DNA from: Chrysomallon squamiferum
Taxonomy: Eukaryota; Mollusca; Gastropoda; Neomphalida; Peltospiridae
Assembly: GCA_012295275.1 (NCBI GenBank)
Contig: CM022665.1
Location: 38,902,795 to 38,962,794 of the forward strand
Direction of reading: 5' to 3'
DNA length: 60,000 bases
Of the stretch, positions 1 to 12,292 are shown one piece after another; position 1 is the stretch's first letter, and every line of letters starts with the position of its first letter. The notes beneath the pieces were generated by a model. That model was not told where the DNA came from, did not search any database, and worked only from the letters and a program-made list of their open reading frames with translations. The translations under genes were made by a program, and so were the position numbers.

Positions 1-576
1 ATGTATCCATGCATGTACGTGTCTCTTTATTTTACTATGTAAATGTGTATGTATTCAGGTGTGAGAATGTGTGCAATTTTGAATGAATATATTTATGTCC
101 TTGTATGTGTATGTATGTACGCATGTATATGTGTATCCATGCATGTATGTAATTATGTGAATAATTTGCAGTTTCTGATTTCTATTTCATAATATTTCAA
201 ATAAACATATCATTTTAAGACCCGTAGATAACACATTTATTTACATCCACGTCTCAATGACTTGAATACAGTGTATTTGTTTCTTAGAGGTAAAGAATAC
301 ACTAAGATTGAAATAAAAACAAGAATGATTTTCTTAAAGTTGTGATATCATTTTATTTTTTCCAACACTAGAATATGATGTTCATTGACGTTTCACCTGA
401 AAATATAAAACATCTCATGAAAGTGAAACATATAAGAAGAAAATTATAATTATGCATTGGAAAAAGAATCATTAATAGATAAATATGTATTATTCTTGCT
501 CTACGTGTTAATGAAACTAGGCATAAGCAGCCTTCAAATATTTTTTTCACCGACTGTGTAAGTGTGCTACATTAAA

Positions 577-644
577 CTAAACAAAATAGTAACCGATATC
601 CTGTATGCGCATAAAGTAACTCTGTGCAATAAATATTTCCTCAC
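577..644 (-). other. Probable 68-bp intron directly after the stop codon (copy 1; equivalents in copies 2-4)
   Basis: The TGA stop (651-649) is followed by AAAAG and a GTGAGG donor at 644. A T-rich tract and TTTAG acceptor end at 577. Equivalent intervals are 4474-4541, 8388-8455 and 12303-12370. The last exon would then carry most of the 3' UTR, with a minus-strand AATAAA at 352-357 as the likely polyadenylation signal. The splice sites are good but no transcript is available. Confidence 0.45.
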
Positions 645-648
645 CTTT

Positions 649-1101
649 TCAATATGAGTTGTATCCGCCTCCGTATTGGTTTCCATATCCTCCATATCCG
701 CTTCCGTATCCGCTTCCGTATCCACCTCCGTATCCACCTCCGTATCCTCCGCCATATCCGCCTCCATATCCTCCCAATCCTCCTCCAAATCCTCCTTTAC
801 CTCCTCCGAAACCTCCCCATCCTCCTCCGTGTCCTCCTTTACCCCCTCCAAATCCTCCCCATCCTCCTCCGTGTCCTCCCTTACCACCTCCAAATCCTCC
901 CCAGCCTCCTCCGTGTCCTCCTCCGAAACCTCCCCATCCACCGCCGTGTCCTCCACCGAAACCTCCCCATCCACCTTTTCCGTATCCGCCTAAACCTCCA
1001 TTACCTTTTCCGTAATATCCACCAGAGTTTCCATAATAGGTTTGCCCGGCGCAGGCAACAGACAAGCAGATGGCAAGAACGGCGAAAACAGCTTTCATCA
1101 T
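649..1101 (-). CDS. Secreted Gly/Tyr-rich structural protein, copy 1 (150 aa)
   Basis: The protein opens with a classic signal peptide (MMKAVFAVLAICLSVACAG, likely cleaved before Gln20). The mature chain is mostly glycine. About residues 40-105 carry five WGGFGGG motifs separated by HG or KG steps, and the C-terminal third is GGY repeats ending in YNSY. The start is the first ATG after a probable acceptor: a pyrimidine-rich tract and TAG ending at 1111, then nine UTR bases. The product is probably exported and assembled outside the cell, like shematrin-type shell matrix, byssal or silk-like proteins. Family membership is inferred from composition only, and the RKKKY tail of shematrins is absent. 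The protein is identical in copies 2 and 3. The coding DNA is also open in other frames because of the GGN repeats. Expression in a secretory tissue such as mantle is plausible but not shown. Confidence 0.88.
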   Translation of the reverse strand: MMKAVFAVLAICLSVACAGQTYYGNSGGYYGKGNGGLGGYGKGGWGGFGGGHGGGWGGFGGGHGGGWGGFGGGKGGHGGGWGGFGGGKGGHGGGWGGFGGGKGGFGGGLGGYGGGYGGGYGGGYGGGYGSGYGSGYGGYGNQYGGGYNSY

Positions 1102-1480
1102 TGTAAAGGGCTACGAAACGAGAAGAAGTAAAATGCTAATATTGTTTGATCTTAAACTTCCAGCTTTTAAGTAAGTCAAAATACGCCCTGAGAACTGAAA
1201 ATTATACGAATACTCGTTATTCTTTTCTTCTTTTTTTTTCTTTTTTTTTTTTTTGTAAATTCTAAACGAAATTCTTTCGGACAAAATTATAGTTAGGATA
1301 GAAAAATTCGTAAGCAATTAGATTTGAAATATCTTATCATTATTTCCATGTGAAATTGTGTTGAGTTGCTTAGCAAAGACATAATCAATATGCAATGAAT
1401 AGCAACTATTTAAGCTTGTAGATATCGTATTGCATTCGTAATTGATAAAACGAAAGAAAACACTTCACTAGTTTACTTAC

Positions 1481-1533
1481 TGTGTTGGCTTCAGGAATGA
1501 ATCTAATGTGTTATCTTCCTTCCTCTATATATA
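1481..1533 (-). promoter_or_regulatory. Core promoter and noncoding exon 1 of copy 1
   Basis: On the minus strand a TATATATAG element lies at 1533-1525. A TCATTC initiator-like motif at 1500-1495 follows about 33 bases later. A short exon of about 20 nt is inferred, ending at 1481 before a strong GTAAGT donor (1480-1475). The intron then runs to the acceptor TAG at 1113-1111. The element is well conserved in all four units, including the otherwise diverged unit 4. Confidence 0.6.
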
Positions 1534-1827
1534 CACAAAATTTATTACTTGGATCAATCGTGAGCTCACAGTAAGTAACATTTAACTTATGTGAAACTTC
1601 TGGGTAAGTTGATCGATTGAAAATCCATCAATTTACTTTGACCTTATAATTTATTTAAGATTGATGATAATTTGCTTTTCCTCTAAACCAAAAACTACCC
1701 TTATTTTTCTCCTCATTTACGAATAAATTACAGAATATAAGAAATGAATACCAGGAGAATGTTCTTACAGCAAATGAATGAGTTGTTGTTGGGATTTATT
1801 TTTTTCTTTTTATTCTCCCATTTATTT

Positions 1828-2215
1828 TTAACGCGTTGTTATTGTTATTTATTATTTGCTATTTCAATCGCCATCTTGAAAGCGTAAGGTATGTTTCAAT
1901 AGTCAAGCACAAGTTAAAATCAGCTTTGTACTATTTTATTGAAATAATTAAAGTTCAGGATATGCTAGACATGGAAGTGCCTTTCGCGGATATGAAAGAC
2001 ACGATTGTTGGGGCATTAAATGGTGAGTGGGATGAAATGGTAAATTCGGTGAAGCATTGGGAGTAGGTCTCAAAGGTTGGATACGCAGAGGGATATGGAG
2101 AAAGATACAGGAGTCGATACATGCCTCCTACTGAAAAACGTCATGAAATATTGGTACTAGTCGCTTTTTATTGGATTCTTTTGCTTTTATTTCACATCAG
2201 TATGCGGTAATGTTT
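1828..2215 (+). other. Conserved plus-strand block, unit 1 (possible exon or relic of a divergent gene)
   Basis: The block holds an open stretch that includes KHKLKSALYYFIEIIKVQD, then MEVPFADMKDTIVGALNG, followed by a GTGAGT donor-like site near 2023. Further on, in another frame, lies GYGERYRSRY..PPTEKRHEIL. Compared with unit 2 the GYG part is 21 nt shorter, exactly seven codons. The upstream part of the ORF shifts frame between units because of T-run lengths, so only the second half could be coding. No protein family is recognised. Confidence 0.35.
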
Positions 2216-4463
2216 CTAGACTGTAAATAGTTTGTACTTGATCAGGTTATAAATTCGTAATTAGAGATTAATGAAATATACTCTCCTACATAACTAGGAT
2301 TATCGTTGCCAGTATATTCATCTAATCTGCTAATATCTTTTATATGTTTTCATTTCTTATAATATACAGTACTTTAGAAGTATGACGAACGAATAAGTGT
2401 TGTGGAGAAAGTCAGATGTAAATAAAACCATTAATTGTGGAATGTTGTTTTTTGTTTGTTTTGTTTGTTGTTGTTGTTTTTTTTTTCTTCTTCTTGTTTT
2501 TTTTTTTTTTTTTTCTTCGTCTGTATTCGTATTTCTCAATTAAATGTTTGTTAGCTAAATTTCGATGAAGCGCTTCTAAACTTCTGGAACATTTTCCACA
2601 ATTTGAATATGAAAAAGAAAAATGACAAAACTTCGCTTAAACTAGAAATTATTGTTTTAGAAATCGTCCTTGATTTGCTGTTACTACTGAAAGATGTTGT
2701 GCTGTGTATAACAGATTGTCGAAAGATATGAAAATGTGATAGTTCAAGAATACTGAAAGAAAGTAAACAGATCTTTTCGAAAAGGATTAACTGTTTTCAG
2801 GGCACAAACCTCACGGTTTTCCTTTTGTTTCTCATGCACTTTTTCTGTCTTTCATGTCCTGGTTTTCGTTTAGATTTCTATTCATTATACAGCCGCTTCT
2901 AAAGCTCGATGTATTTCGTATCAAATCCTCATTCTACTGTTGCAACAAAAAATGAAAAAAAAAATGGGTATTTGAGTTTCTACATAAAGGAATGATTTGA
3001 ACAAATCAGTAAGCAGTCTGTGTTCGTACAAAGAAATATCGATTTTATGTTCACACTAAACTGATTTGAAAACTTCCATATCAGCTAAAGTATCTTAAAA
3101 ACATATTTTGCCTCCAATATAGAGAAAAAAGTAATCTTATCAGCCATTATTGTATTTCGTTTGTTAAATCGGAAGTTTTGAAGAGTTTAAAACTAAATCT
3201 TTGTAGGATTTCTAATTTCACTTATATTTCTTTTAAATAGTTTCCAAAAAAGTGCATAGCAATGAAGATACACGAGCAGAGGAACTTAACCTCAAATAGG
3301 TTTTAAATTTCGAGTTCTAGATCCTCACAGGCAAAACGATCAGACCTCCTTCGTATGCCAAAAGGTTGTTGCCACATTACATTCAACTAGGCCAGTTTCA
3401 TTATTAGGCAACATAATTTAATCAGAGCAATATTGACGTTGCAAATGTCCAAAGTGGTTCACAATGTCGCATATGTCAGACGCAGTGAGCAGAATGATAT
3501 CATATTCAAGTATCGTACATCATGCGTCATGATAATTTTTGTTCCAAATTCCTCCTTCTGAAACCTGAATTGAATCATTGCGTAATAGAAGACCGTCCAG
3601 CATGACTTCTCTCTAACTCAAGATTTCAGATTCTTAATTAAAACTGTTCCTTTAGATTCTTATTCATATTTATTTATTCACATTTTATTAGAAAACCATC
3701 AAACACATCAAAATCGTTCATCAGTTCAGCTTAGTTGACATAATTTCTTTCAAAAGAGAAACAACAAAAGTAATAACAATAATAAGCCATTTTTACGAAA
3801 ACCTTCATTTATTTCACACTGTTTCAGACTGACGATGTGGATATGTACATGTATGTATATTTCTCTAGCTATGTACGTACGTATTAATATATATATGAAT
3901 GTGTGTATGTATGTATATGTGTATCCATGCATGTACGTGTCTCTGTATTTTACTATGTAAGTGTGTATGTATTCAGGTGTGAGAATGTGTGCAATTTTGC
4001 ATGAATATATTTATGTCCTTGTATGTGTATGTATGTATGTATGTACGTAATTATGTGAGTAATTTGCCGTTTCTGATTTCTATTTCATAATATTTCAAAT
4101 AAATGTATCATTTTAAGACACGTAAATAACACATTTATTTACATCTACGTCTCAATCACTTGAATAGAGTGTATTTGTTTCTTGCAGGTAAAGTCTAAAC
4201 TAAGATTGAAATAAAAACAAGAATGATTTTCTTAAAGTTGTGATATCATTTTATTTTTTCCAACACTAGAATATGATGTTCATTGACGTTTCACCTGAAA
4301 ATATAAAACATCTCATGAAACTGAAACAGATAAGAAGAAAATTATAATTATGCAATGGAAACAGAATCGTTAATAGATAAATATTTATTATTCTTGCTCT
4401 ACTTATAATGGAACTAGGCATAAGCAATGTTGAAATTAATTATTCAGCAACTGTGTAAGTGTG
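2216..4463. other. Non-coding spacer of the array, unit 1-2
   Basis: I see no gene here. It contains T-rich runs at 2450-2520, plain AT-rich spacer conserved in units 2 and 3, and a TGTA/TGTG-rich microsatellite at about 3,840-4,040. The last few hundred bases include the probable 3' UTR and polyadenylation signal of copy 2. The equivalent spacers at 6,136-8,377 and 10,021-12,290 hold nothing further. Confidence 0.7.
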
Positions 4464-4545
4464 CTACATTAAACTAAACAAAATAGTAACCGATATCCTG
4501 TATGCGCATAAAGTAACTCTGTGCAATAAATATTTCCTCACCTTT

Positions 4546-4998
4546 TCAATATGAGTTGTATCCGCCTCCGTATTGGTTTCCATATCCTCCATATCCGCTT
4601 CCGTATCCGCTACCGTATCCACCTCCGTATCCACCTCCGTATCCTCCGCCATATCCGCCTCCATATCCTCCCAATCCTCCTCCAAATCCTCCTTTACCTC
4701 CTCCGAAACCTCCCCATCCTCCTCCGTGTCCTCCTTTACCCCCTCCAAATCCTCCCCATCCTCCTCCGTGTCCCCCCTTACCACCTCCAAATCCTCCCCA
4801 GCCTCCTCCGTGTCCTCCTCCGAAACCGCCCCATCCACCGCCGTGTCCTCCACCGAAACCTCCCCATCCACCTTTTCCGTATCCGCCTAAACCTCCATTA
4901 CCTTTTCCGTAATATCCACCAGAGTTTCCATAATAGGTTTGCCCGGCGCAGGCAACAGACAAGCAGATGGCAAGAACGGCGAAAACAGCTTTCATCAT
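4546..4998 (-). CDS. Secreted Gly/Tyr-rich structural protein, copy 2 (150 aa)
   Basis: The predicted protein is identical to copy 1: signal peptide, five WGGFGGG motifs and GGY tail. The base differences from copy 1 in the repeat region are all silent in this frame: a change in the GGY section, one in the central GGK section, and one in the GGFGGG section. Each of the three alters an amino acid in the overlapping acidic frame, so selection or conversion acts on the Gly frame. Intron 1 should run on the minus strand from 5379 to 5008. A GTGAGG donor lies just past the stop codon, and the next good acceptor ends at 4474. An AATAAA on the minus strand at 4250-4255 is a candidate polyadenylation signal. 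Confidence 0.88.
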   Translation of the reverse strand: MMKAVFAVLAICLSVACAGQTYYGNSGGYYGKGNGGLGGYGKGGWGGFGGGHGGGWGGFGGGHGGGWGGFGGGKGGHGGGWGGFGGGKGGHGGGWGGFGGGKGGFGGGLGGYGGGYGGGYGGGYGGGYGSGYGSGYGGYGNQYGGGYNSY

Positions 4999-5379
4999 TG
5001 TAAAGGGCTACGAAAACAGAAGAACTAAAATGCTAATATTGTTTGATAGTAAACTTCCAGCTTTTAAGTAAGTCAAAATACGCCCTGAGAACTGAAAATT
5101 ATACGAATACTCGTTATTCTTTTCTTCTTTTTTTTTCTTTTTTTTTTTTTTTGTAAATTCTAAACGAAATTCTTTCGGACAAAATTATAGTTAGGATAGA
5201 AAAATTCGTAAGCAATTAGATTTGAAATATCTTATCATTATTTCCATGTGAAATTGTGTTGAGTTGCTTAGCAAAGACTATAATCAATATGCAATGAATA
5301 GCAACTATTTAAGCTTGTAGATATCGTATTGCATTCGTAATTGATAAAACGAAAGAAAACACTTCACTAGTTTACTTAC

Positions 5380-5432
5380 TGTGTTGGCTTCAGGAATGAA
5401 TCTAATGTGTTATCTTCCTTCCTCTATATATA
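5380..5432 (-). promoter_or_regulatory. Core promoter and noncoding exon 1 of copy 2
   Basis: Same arrangement as copy 1: TATATATAG at 5432-5424 on the minus strand, an initiator-like TCATTC, and donor GTAAGT beginning at 5379. The predicted first intron is 372 bp (5008-5379). Confidence 0.6.
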
Positions 5433-5724
5433 CACAAAATTTATTACTTGGATCAATCGTGAGCTCACAGTAAGTAACATTTAACTTATGTGAAACTTCT
5501 GGGTAAGTTGATCGATTGAAAATCCATCAATTTACTTTGACCTTATAATTTATTTAAGATTGATGATAATTTGCTTTTCCTCTAAACCAAAAACTACCCT
5601 TATTTTTCTCCTCATTTACGAATAAATTACAGAATATAAGAAATGAATACCAGGAGAATGTTCTTACAGCAAATGAATGAGTTGTTGTTGGGATTTATTT
5701 TTTTGTTTTTTTTTTATTTATTTT

Positions 5725-6135
5725 TTAACGCGTTGTTATTGTTATTCATTATTTGCTATTTCAGTCACCATCTTGAAAGCGTAAGGTATGTTTCAATAGT
5801 CAAGCACAAGTTAAAATCAGCTTTGTATTATTTTATTGAAATAATTAAAGTTCAGGATATGCTAGACATGGAAGCGGCTTTCGCGGATGTGAAAGACACG
5901 ATTATTGGGGCATTAAATGGTGAGTGGGGATGAAATGGTAAATTCGGTGAAGCATTAGGGGGAGGCCACAAAGATTGGATGTCGAGATGGATATGGAGAC
6001 GGATACGAACGATATGGAGAAAGATACAGGAGTCGATACACGCCTCCTACTGGAAAACGTCATGAAATATTGATACTACTCACTTTTTATTGGATTGTTT
6101 TGCTTTTATTTCACATCAGTATGCGGTAATGTTTC
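5725..6135 (+). other. Conserved plus-strand block, unit 2
   Basis: Same block as in unit 1. A continuous reading frame from 5643 to 5933 ends AFADVKDTIIGALNGEWG. A Gly/Tyr/Arg frame (DGYGDGYERYGERYRSRY) lies at about 5988-6042. The TTTCAG before 5765 could be an acceptor and GTGAGT near 5920 a donor. Either this is a spliced gene read away from the Gly-rich gene or a decayed paralogue. Confidence 0.35.
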
Positions 6136-8459
6136 TAGACTGTAAATAGTTTGTACTTGATCAGGTTATAAATTCGTAATTAGAGATTAATGAAATATGC
6201 TCTCCTACATAACTAGGATTATCGTTGCCAATATATTCATCTAATCTGCTAATATCTTTTATATGTTTTCATTTCTTATAATATACAATACTTTATAAGT
6301 ATGACGAATGAATAAGTGTTGTGGAGAAAGTCAGATGTAAATAAAACCATTAATTGTGGAATGTTGTTTTTTGTTTGTTTTGTTTGTTGTTGTTGTTCTT
6401 TTTTTCTTCTTCTTCTTGTTTTTTTTTTTTTTTTTCGTCTCTATTCGTATTTCTCAATTAAGTGTTTGTTAGCTAAATTTCGATGAAGCGCTTCTAAACT
6501 TCTTAAACATTTTCCACAATTTGAATATGAAAAAGAAAAATGACAAAACTTCGCATAAACTAGAAATTATTGTTTTAAGAATCGTCCTTGATTTGCTGTT
6601 ACTACTGAGAGAGGTTGTGCTGTGTATAATAGATTATCGAAAGATATGAAAATGTGATTGTTCAAACATACAGAAAGAAAGTAAACAGATCTTTTCGAAA
6701 ACAATTAATTGTATTTCATGCACAAACCTCACGGTTTTCCTTTTGTTTCTCATGCACTTTTTCTGTCTTTCATGTCCTGGTTTTCGTTTAGTTTTGTATT
6801 CATTATACAGCCGCTTCTAAAGCTCGATGTATTTCGTATCAAATCGTCAATCTGGTGTTGCAACAAAAAATGAGGAAAAAAATGTGTAGTTGACTTTCTA
6901 CATAAAGGAATGATTTGAACAAATCAGTAAGCAGTCTGTGTTCGTACAAAAAAATATCGCTTTTATGTACACACTAAACTGATTTGAAAACTTCCATATC
7001 AGCTAAAGTATATTAAGAACACATTTTGCCTCCAATATTGAGAAAAAAGTAATCTTATCAGCCATTATTGTATTTCGTTTGTTAAATCGGAAGTTTTGAA
7101 GACTTTAAAACCAAATCTTTGTAGGATTTCTAATTTCACTTATATTTCTTTTAAATAGTTTGCAGCAATGAAGATACACGAGCAGAGGAACGTAACCTTA
7201 AATAGGTTTTAAATTTCGAGCTCTAGATCCTCACAGGCAAAACGATCAGACCTCCTTTGTATGCCAAAAGGTTGTTGCCACATTACATTCAAATAGGCCA
7301 GTTTCATTATTAGCCAACATAATTTAATCAGAGCAATATTGACGTTGCAAAATGTACAAAGTGGTTCACAATGTCGCATATGTCAGACGCAGTGAGCAGA
7401 ATGATATCATATTCAAGTATCGTTCATCATGCGTCATGCGTCATGACAATTTTTGTTCCAACTTCGTCCTTAGGAAACCTGAATTGAATCATTGCGTAAT
7501 AGAAGACCGTACAGCATGACTTCTCTCTAACTCACGATTTCAGATTCTTAATTAAACCTGTTCCGTTAGATTCTTATTCATATTTATTTATCAATTTTAT
7601 TAGAAAACCATCAAACACATCAAACTCGTTCATCAGTTCAGCTTAGTTGACATAATTTCTTTCAAAAGAGAAACAACAAAAGTAATAACAATAATAAGCC
7701 ATTTTTACGAAAACCTTCATTTATTTCACACTGTTTCAGACTGAAGATGTGGATATGTACATGTATGTATTTTTCTCTAACTATGTACGTACGTATTTAT
7801 ATATATATATGAATGTGTGTATGTATGTATATGTGTATCCATGCATGTACGTATCTCTGTATTTTACTATATAAGTGTGTATGTATTCAGGTGTGAGAAT
7901 GTGTGCAATTTTGCATGAATATATTTATGTCCTTGTATGTGTATGTATGTATGTATGTACGTAATTATGTGAGTAATTTGCCGTTTCTGATTTCTATTTC
8001 ATAATATTTCAAATAAATGTATCATTTTAAGACACGTAAATGCCACATTTATTTACATCCACGTCTCAGTGAGTTGAATACAGTGTATTTGTTTCTTGCA
8101 GGTAAAGTCTAAACTAAGATTGAAATAAAAACAAGAATGATTTTCTTAAAGTTTTGATATCATTTTATTTTTTCCAACACTAGAATATGATGTTCATTGA
8201 CGTTTCACCTGAAAGTATAAAACATCTCATGAAACTGAAACAGATAAGAAGAAAATTATAATTATGCAATGGAAACAGAATCGTTAATAGATAAATATTT
8301 GTTAATCTTGCTCTACTTATAATGGAACTAGGCATAAGCAATGTTGAAATTAATTATTCAGCAACTGTGTAAGTGTGCTACATTAAACTAAACAAAATAG
8401 TAACCGATATCCTGTATGAGCATAAAGTATCTCTATGCAATAAATATTTCCTCACCTTT

Positions 8460-8912
8460 TCAATATGAGTTGTATCCGCCTCCGTATTGGTTTCCATATC
8501 CTCCATATCCGCTTCCGTATCCGCTTCCGTATCCACCTCCGTATCCACCTCCGTATCCTCCGCCATATCCGCCTCCATATCCTCCCAATCCTCCTCCAAA
8601 TCCTCCTTTACCTCCTCCGAAACCTCCCCATCCTCCTCCGTGTCCTCCTTTACCCCCTCCAAATCCTCCCCATCCTCCTCCGTGTCCTCCCTTACCACCT
8701 CCAAATCCTCCCCAGCCTCCTCCGTGTCCTCCTCCGAAACCGCCCCATCCACCGCCGTGTCCTCCACCGAAACCTCCCCATCCACCTTTTCCGTATCCGC
8801 CTAAACCTCCATTACCTTTTCCGTAATATCCACCAGAGTTTCCATAATAGGTTTGGCCGGCGCAGGCAACAGACAAGCAGATGGCAAGAACGGCGAAAAC
8901 AGCTTTCATCAT
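8460..8912 (-). CDS. Secreted Gly/Tyr-rich structural protein, copy 3 (150 aa)
   Basis: The predicted protein is again identical to copies 1 and 2. A silent GGG-to-GGC change at the glycine before Gln20 (near 8855) separates it from its neighbours. The same gene architecture is present: a TATA-like element at 9318-9326, first-exon donor at 9272, acceptor ending at 8922, a post-stop intron candidate at 8388-8455, and minus-strand AATAAA at 8164-8169. The 5' intron is slightly shorter (351 bp), with deletions near 9110. Three unchanged proteins in a row with silent differences argue that the copies are active genes rather than pseudogenes. Confidence 0.88.
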   Translation of the reverse strand: MMKAVFAVLAICLSVACAGQTYYGNSGGYYGKGNGGLGGYGKGGWGGFGGGHGGGWGGFGGGHGGGWGGFGGGKGGHGGGWGGFGGGKGGHGGGWGGFGGGKGGFGGGLGGYGGGYGGGYGGGYGGGYGSGYGSGYGGYGNQYGGGYNSY

Positions 8913-9272
8913 TGTAAAGGGCTACGAAAACAGAAGAACTAAAATGCTAATATTGTTTGATCGTAAACTTCCACCTTTTAAGTTAGTCAAAATACGCCCT
9001 GAGAACTGAAAATTAAACGAATACTCGTTATTCTTTTCTTCTTTTTTTTTTCTTTTTTTTTTGTAAATTCTAAATGAAATTCTTTCGGACAAAATTATAG
9101 TTAGGATAGAAAATTTCGAAGTATCTTATCGTTATTTCAATGTCAAATTGTGTTGAGTTGCTTAGCAAAGACATAATCAATATGCAATGAATAGCAACTA
9201 TTTAAGCTTGTAGATATCTTATTGCATTAGTAATTGATAAACAGAAAGAAAACACTTCACTAGTTTACTTAC

Positions 9273-9326
9273 TGTGTTGGCTTCAGGAATGAAATCTAAT
9301 GTGTTATCTTCCTTCCTCTATATATA
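9273..9326 (-). promoter_or_regulatory. Core promoter and noncoding exon 1 of copy 3
   Basis: TATATATAG at 9326-9318 on the minus strand, and donor GTAAGT beginning at 9272. One extra base lies between TATA box and donor compared with copies 1 and 2. The predicted first intron is 351 bp (8922-9272). Confidence 0.6.
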
Positions 9327-9619
9327 CACAAAATTTATTACTTGGATCAATCGTGAGCTCACAGTAAGTAACATTTAACTTATGTGAAACTTCTGGGTAA
9401 GTTGATCGATTGAAAATCCATCAATTTACTTTGACCTTATAATTTATTTAAGATTGATGATAATTTGCTTTTCCTCTAAACCAAAAACTACCCTTATTTT
9501 TCTCATCATTTACGAATAAATTACAGAATATAAGAAATGAATACCAGGAGAATGTTCTTACAGCAAATGAATGAGTTGTTGTTGGGATTTATTTTTTTCT
9601 TTTTTATTCTCCCATTTAT

Positions 9620-10020
9620 TTTTAACGCGTTGTTATTGTTATTTATTATTTGCTATTTCAGTCGCCATCTTCAAAGCATAAGGTATGTTTCAATAGTCAA
9701 GCACAAGATAAAATCAGCTTTGTACTATTTTATTGAAATAATTAAAGTTCAGGACATGGTAGACATGGAAGCGGCTTTCGCGGATGTGAAAGACACGATT
9801 ATTGGGGCATTAAATGGTGAGTGGGGATGAAATGGTAAATTCGGTGAAGCATTGGGAGGAGGCCTCAAAGGTTGGATGATGAGATGGATATGGAGACGGA
9901 TTCGAACGATATGGAGAAAGATACATGAGTCGATACACGCCTCCTACTGAAAAACGTCATGAAATATTGGTACTAGTCACTTTTTACTGGATTGTTTTCC
10001 TTTTACTTTACATCTATGTG
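9620..10020 (+). other. Conserved plus-strand block, unit 3
   Basis: The reading frame 9537-9830 ends AFADVKDTIIGALNGEWG. The downstream Gly/Tyr/Arg frame is preceded by two TGA codons, as in unit 4, so a single continuous protein is impossible without splicing. Conservation with the other units is about as strong as in the Gly-rich coding exon. Confidence 0.35.
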
Positions 10021-12292
10021 CGCAATGTTTCTAGACTGTAAAGAGTTTCAACTTGATCAGGTTTTAAATTGTGTGTCATTGATTTGTGAAAGGTATTCTC
10101 CTGCATAACTGGGATTATCGTTGCCAGTATATTCATCTAATCTGCTAATATCTTTTATACGTTTTCATTTCTTATAATATACAGTACTTTATAAGTATGA
10201 CGAATGAATAAGTGTTGTGGAGAAAGTCAGATGTAAATAAAATCATTAATTGTGGAATGTTGTTTTTTGTTTGTTTTGTTTGTTGTTGTTGTTCTTTTTT
10301 TCTTCTTCTTCTTTTTTTTTTTACTTCGTCTGTATTCTTATTTCTCAATTAAGTGTTTCTTAGCTAAATTTCGATGAAGCGCTTCTAAACCTCTGGAACA
10401 TTTTCCACAATTTGATTTTGAAAAAGAAAAATGAGAAAACTTCGCTTAAACTAGAAATTGTTGTTTTAAGAATCGTCCTTGATTTGCTGTTACTACTGAG
10501 AGAGGTTGTGCTGTGTATAACAGATTATCGAAAGAAATGAAAATATGATAGTTCAAACATACAGAATGAAAGTAAAAAGATCTTTTCGAAAACGATTAAT
10601 TGTATTTCAGGCACAAACCTCACGGTTTTCCTTTTGTTTCTCATGCACTTTTTCTGTCTTTCATGTCCTGGTTTTCGTTTAGCTTCTAAAGCTCGATGTA
10701 TTTCGTATCAAATCCTCATTGTACGTTGCAACAAAAAAAAATGGGTAGTTGAGTTGCTACATAAAGGAATGATTTGAACAAATCAGTAAGCAGTCTGTGT
10801 TCGTACAAAGAAATATCGCTTTTATGTAGACACTAAACTGATGTAAAAGCTTCCATATAAGTTATAGTATATTAAGAACACATAATTGCCGCTAATATTC
10901 AGGCGAAAAAGTAAACTTAGCAGTAATTATTGTATTTGGTTTCGTAAATCCGAAGTTTTGAAGACTTTAAAACTCAAACTTTGACAGGTTTCTAATTCCA
11001 CTTGTATTTCGTTTAAATAGTTGTGTACTGCTATTGAAATGTCTAAGAATGTGGACCAGTGAGGATACGACAAACAGAGGAACTTAACCTTAAATAGGTT
11101 TTAAATTTCGAGCTCTAGATCCTCACAGGCAAAACGATCAGACCTCCTTCGTATGCCAAAAGGTTGTTGCCACATAACATTCAAATAGGCCAGTTTCATT
11201 ATTAGCCAACATAATTTAATCAGAACAATATTGAAGTTACAAAATGTCCAAAATGGTTCAGAGTTTCGCATATGTCAGAGGCACTGAGGAGAATATCATA
11301 TTCAAGTATCGTTCATCATGCGTCATTACAATATTTCTTCATATTTCGTCCTTAGAAAACTTCAGTGGAATGACTCCTTTGTAGAAGATCTTGCAGCTTG
11401 ACTTCTTTAATTAAAACTGTTCCTTTAGATTCTTATTCATATTTATTTATCAATTTTATTAGAAAACCATCAAACACATCAAACTAGTTCATCACTTCAG
11501 CTTGGTTCACAGAATTGCTTTCAAAAGGGTAACAACAAAAGTAATAACAATAATAAGACATTTTTACGAAAACCTTCATTTATTTCACACTGTTTAACAC
11601 TGACGATGTGGATATGTACATGTACGTATTTTTCTCTATCTATTTACGTACGTATTTATATATGTATGAATATGTGTATGTATGTTTGTATGTATGCATA
11701 CAAGTACGTGTCTCCGTATTTTCTATTTAAGCGTATTTTCTATTTATGTGTGAGAATGTGTGTAATTATGCATTAATATATTTATGTATATGCGAAGGCC
11801 TCTGTATTTGTATGTATGTATGTATCTATGTAAGTATTTATGTATGTATGTACCAATCTATCTATCTATGCATGTGTATAACTATGTAAGTATTTTACCG
11901 TTTGTGATTTCTATTTCATAATACTTCAATAAATGTATCATTTTAAGACCCGTATATAACACATTTATTTGCTTCCACGTCTCAATGACTTGAATAGAGT
12001 GTATTTGTTTCTTGCAGGTAAAGTATAAACTAGGATTGAAATAAAAACAAGAATGATTTTCTTAAAGTTGTGATATCATTTTATTTTTTCCAACACTAGA
12101 ATATGATGTTCATTGACGTTTCACCTGAAAATATAAAACATCTCTTGAAAATTAAACATATAAGAAGAAAATTATAATTATGCAATGGAAAAAGAATCAT
12201 TAATACATAAATATGTATTATTGTTGCTCTACTGTTAATGAAACTAGTCATAAGCAACGTTCAAATAATTTTTTCAACAGCTGTGTATAGTG

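Noticed and set aside
659-1015. Pro/Tyr-rich, Ser-rich and Arg/Leu-rich plus-strand ORFs over the Gly-rich exons in all units
   Set aside because: They are antisense shadows of GGN repeats (CCN on the other strand). They have no signal peptide or splice context of their own, and the Gly frame is the one with silent substitutions.
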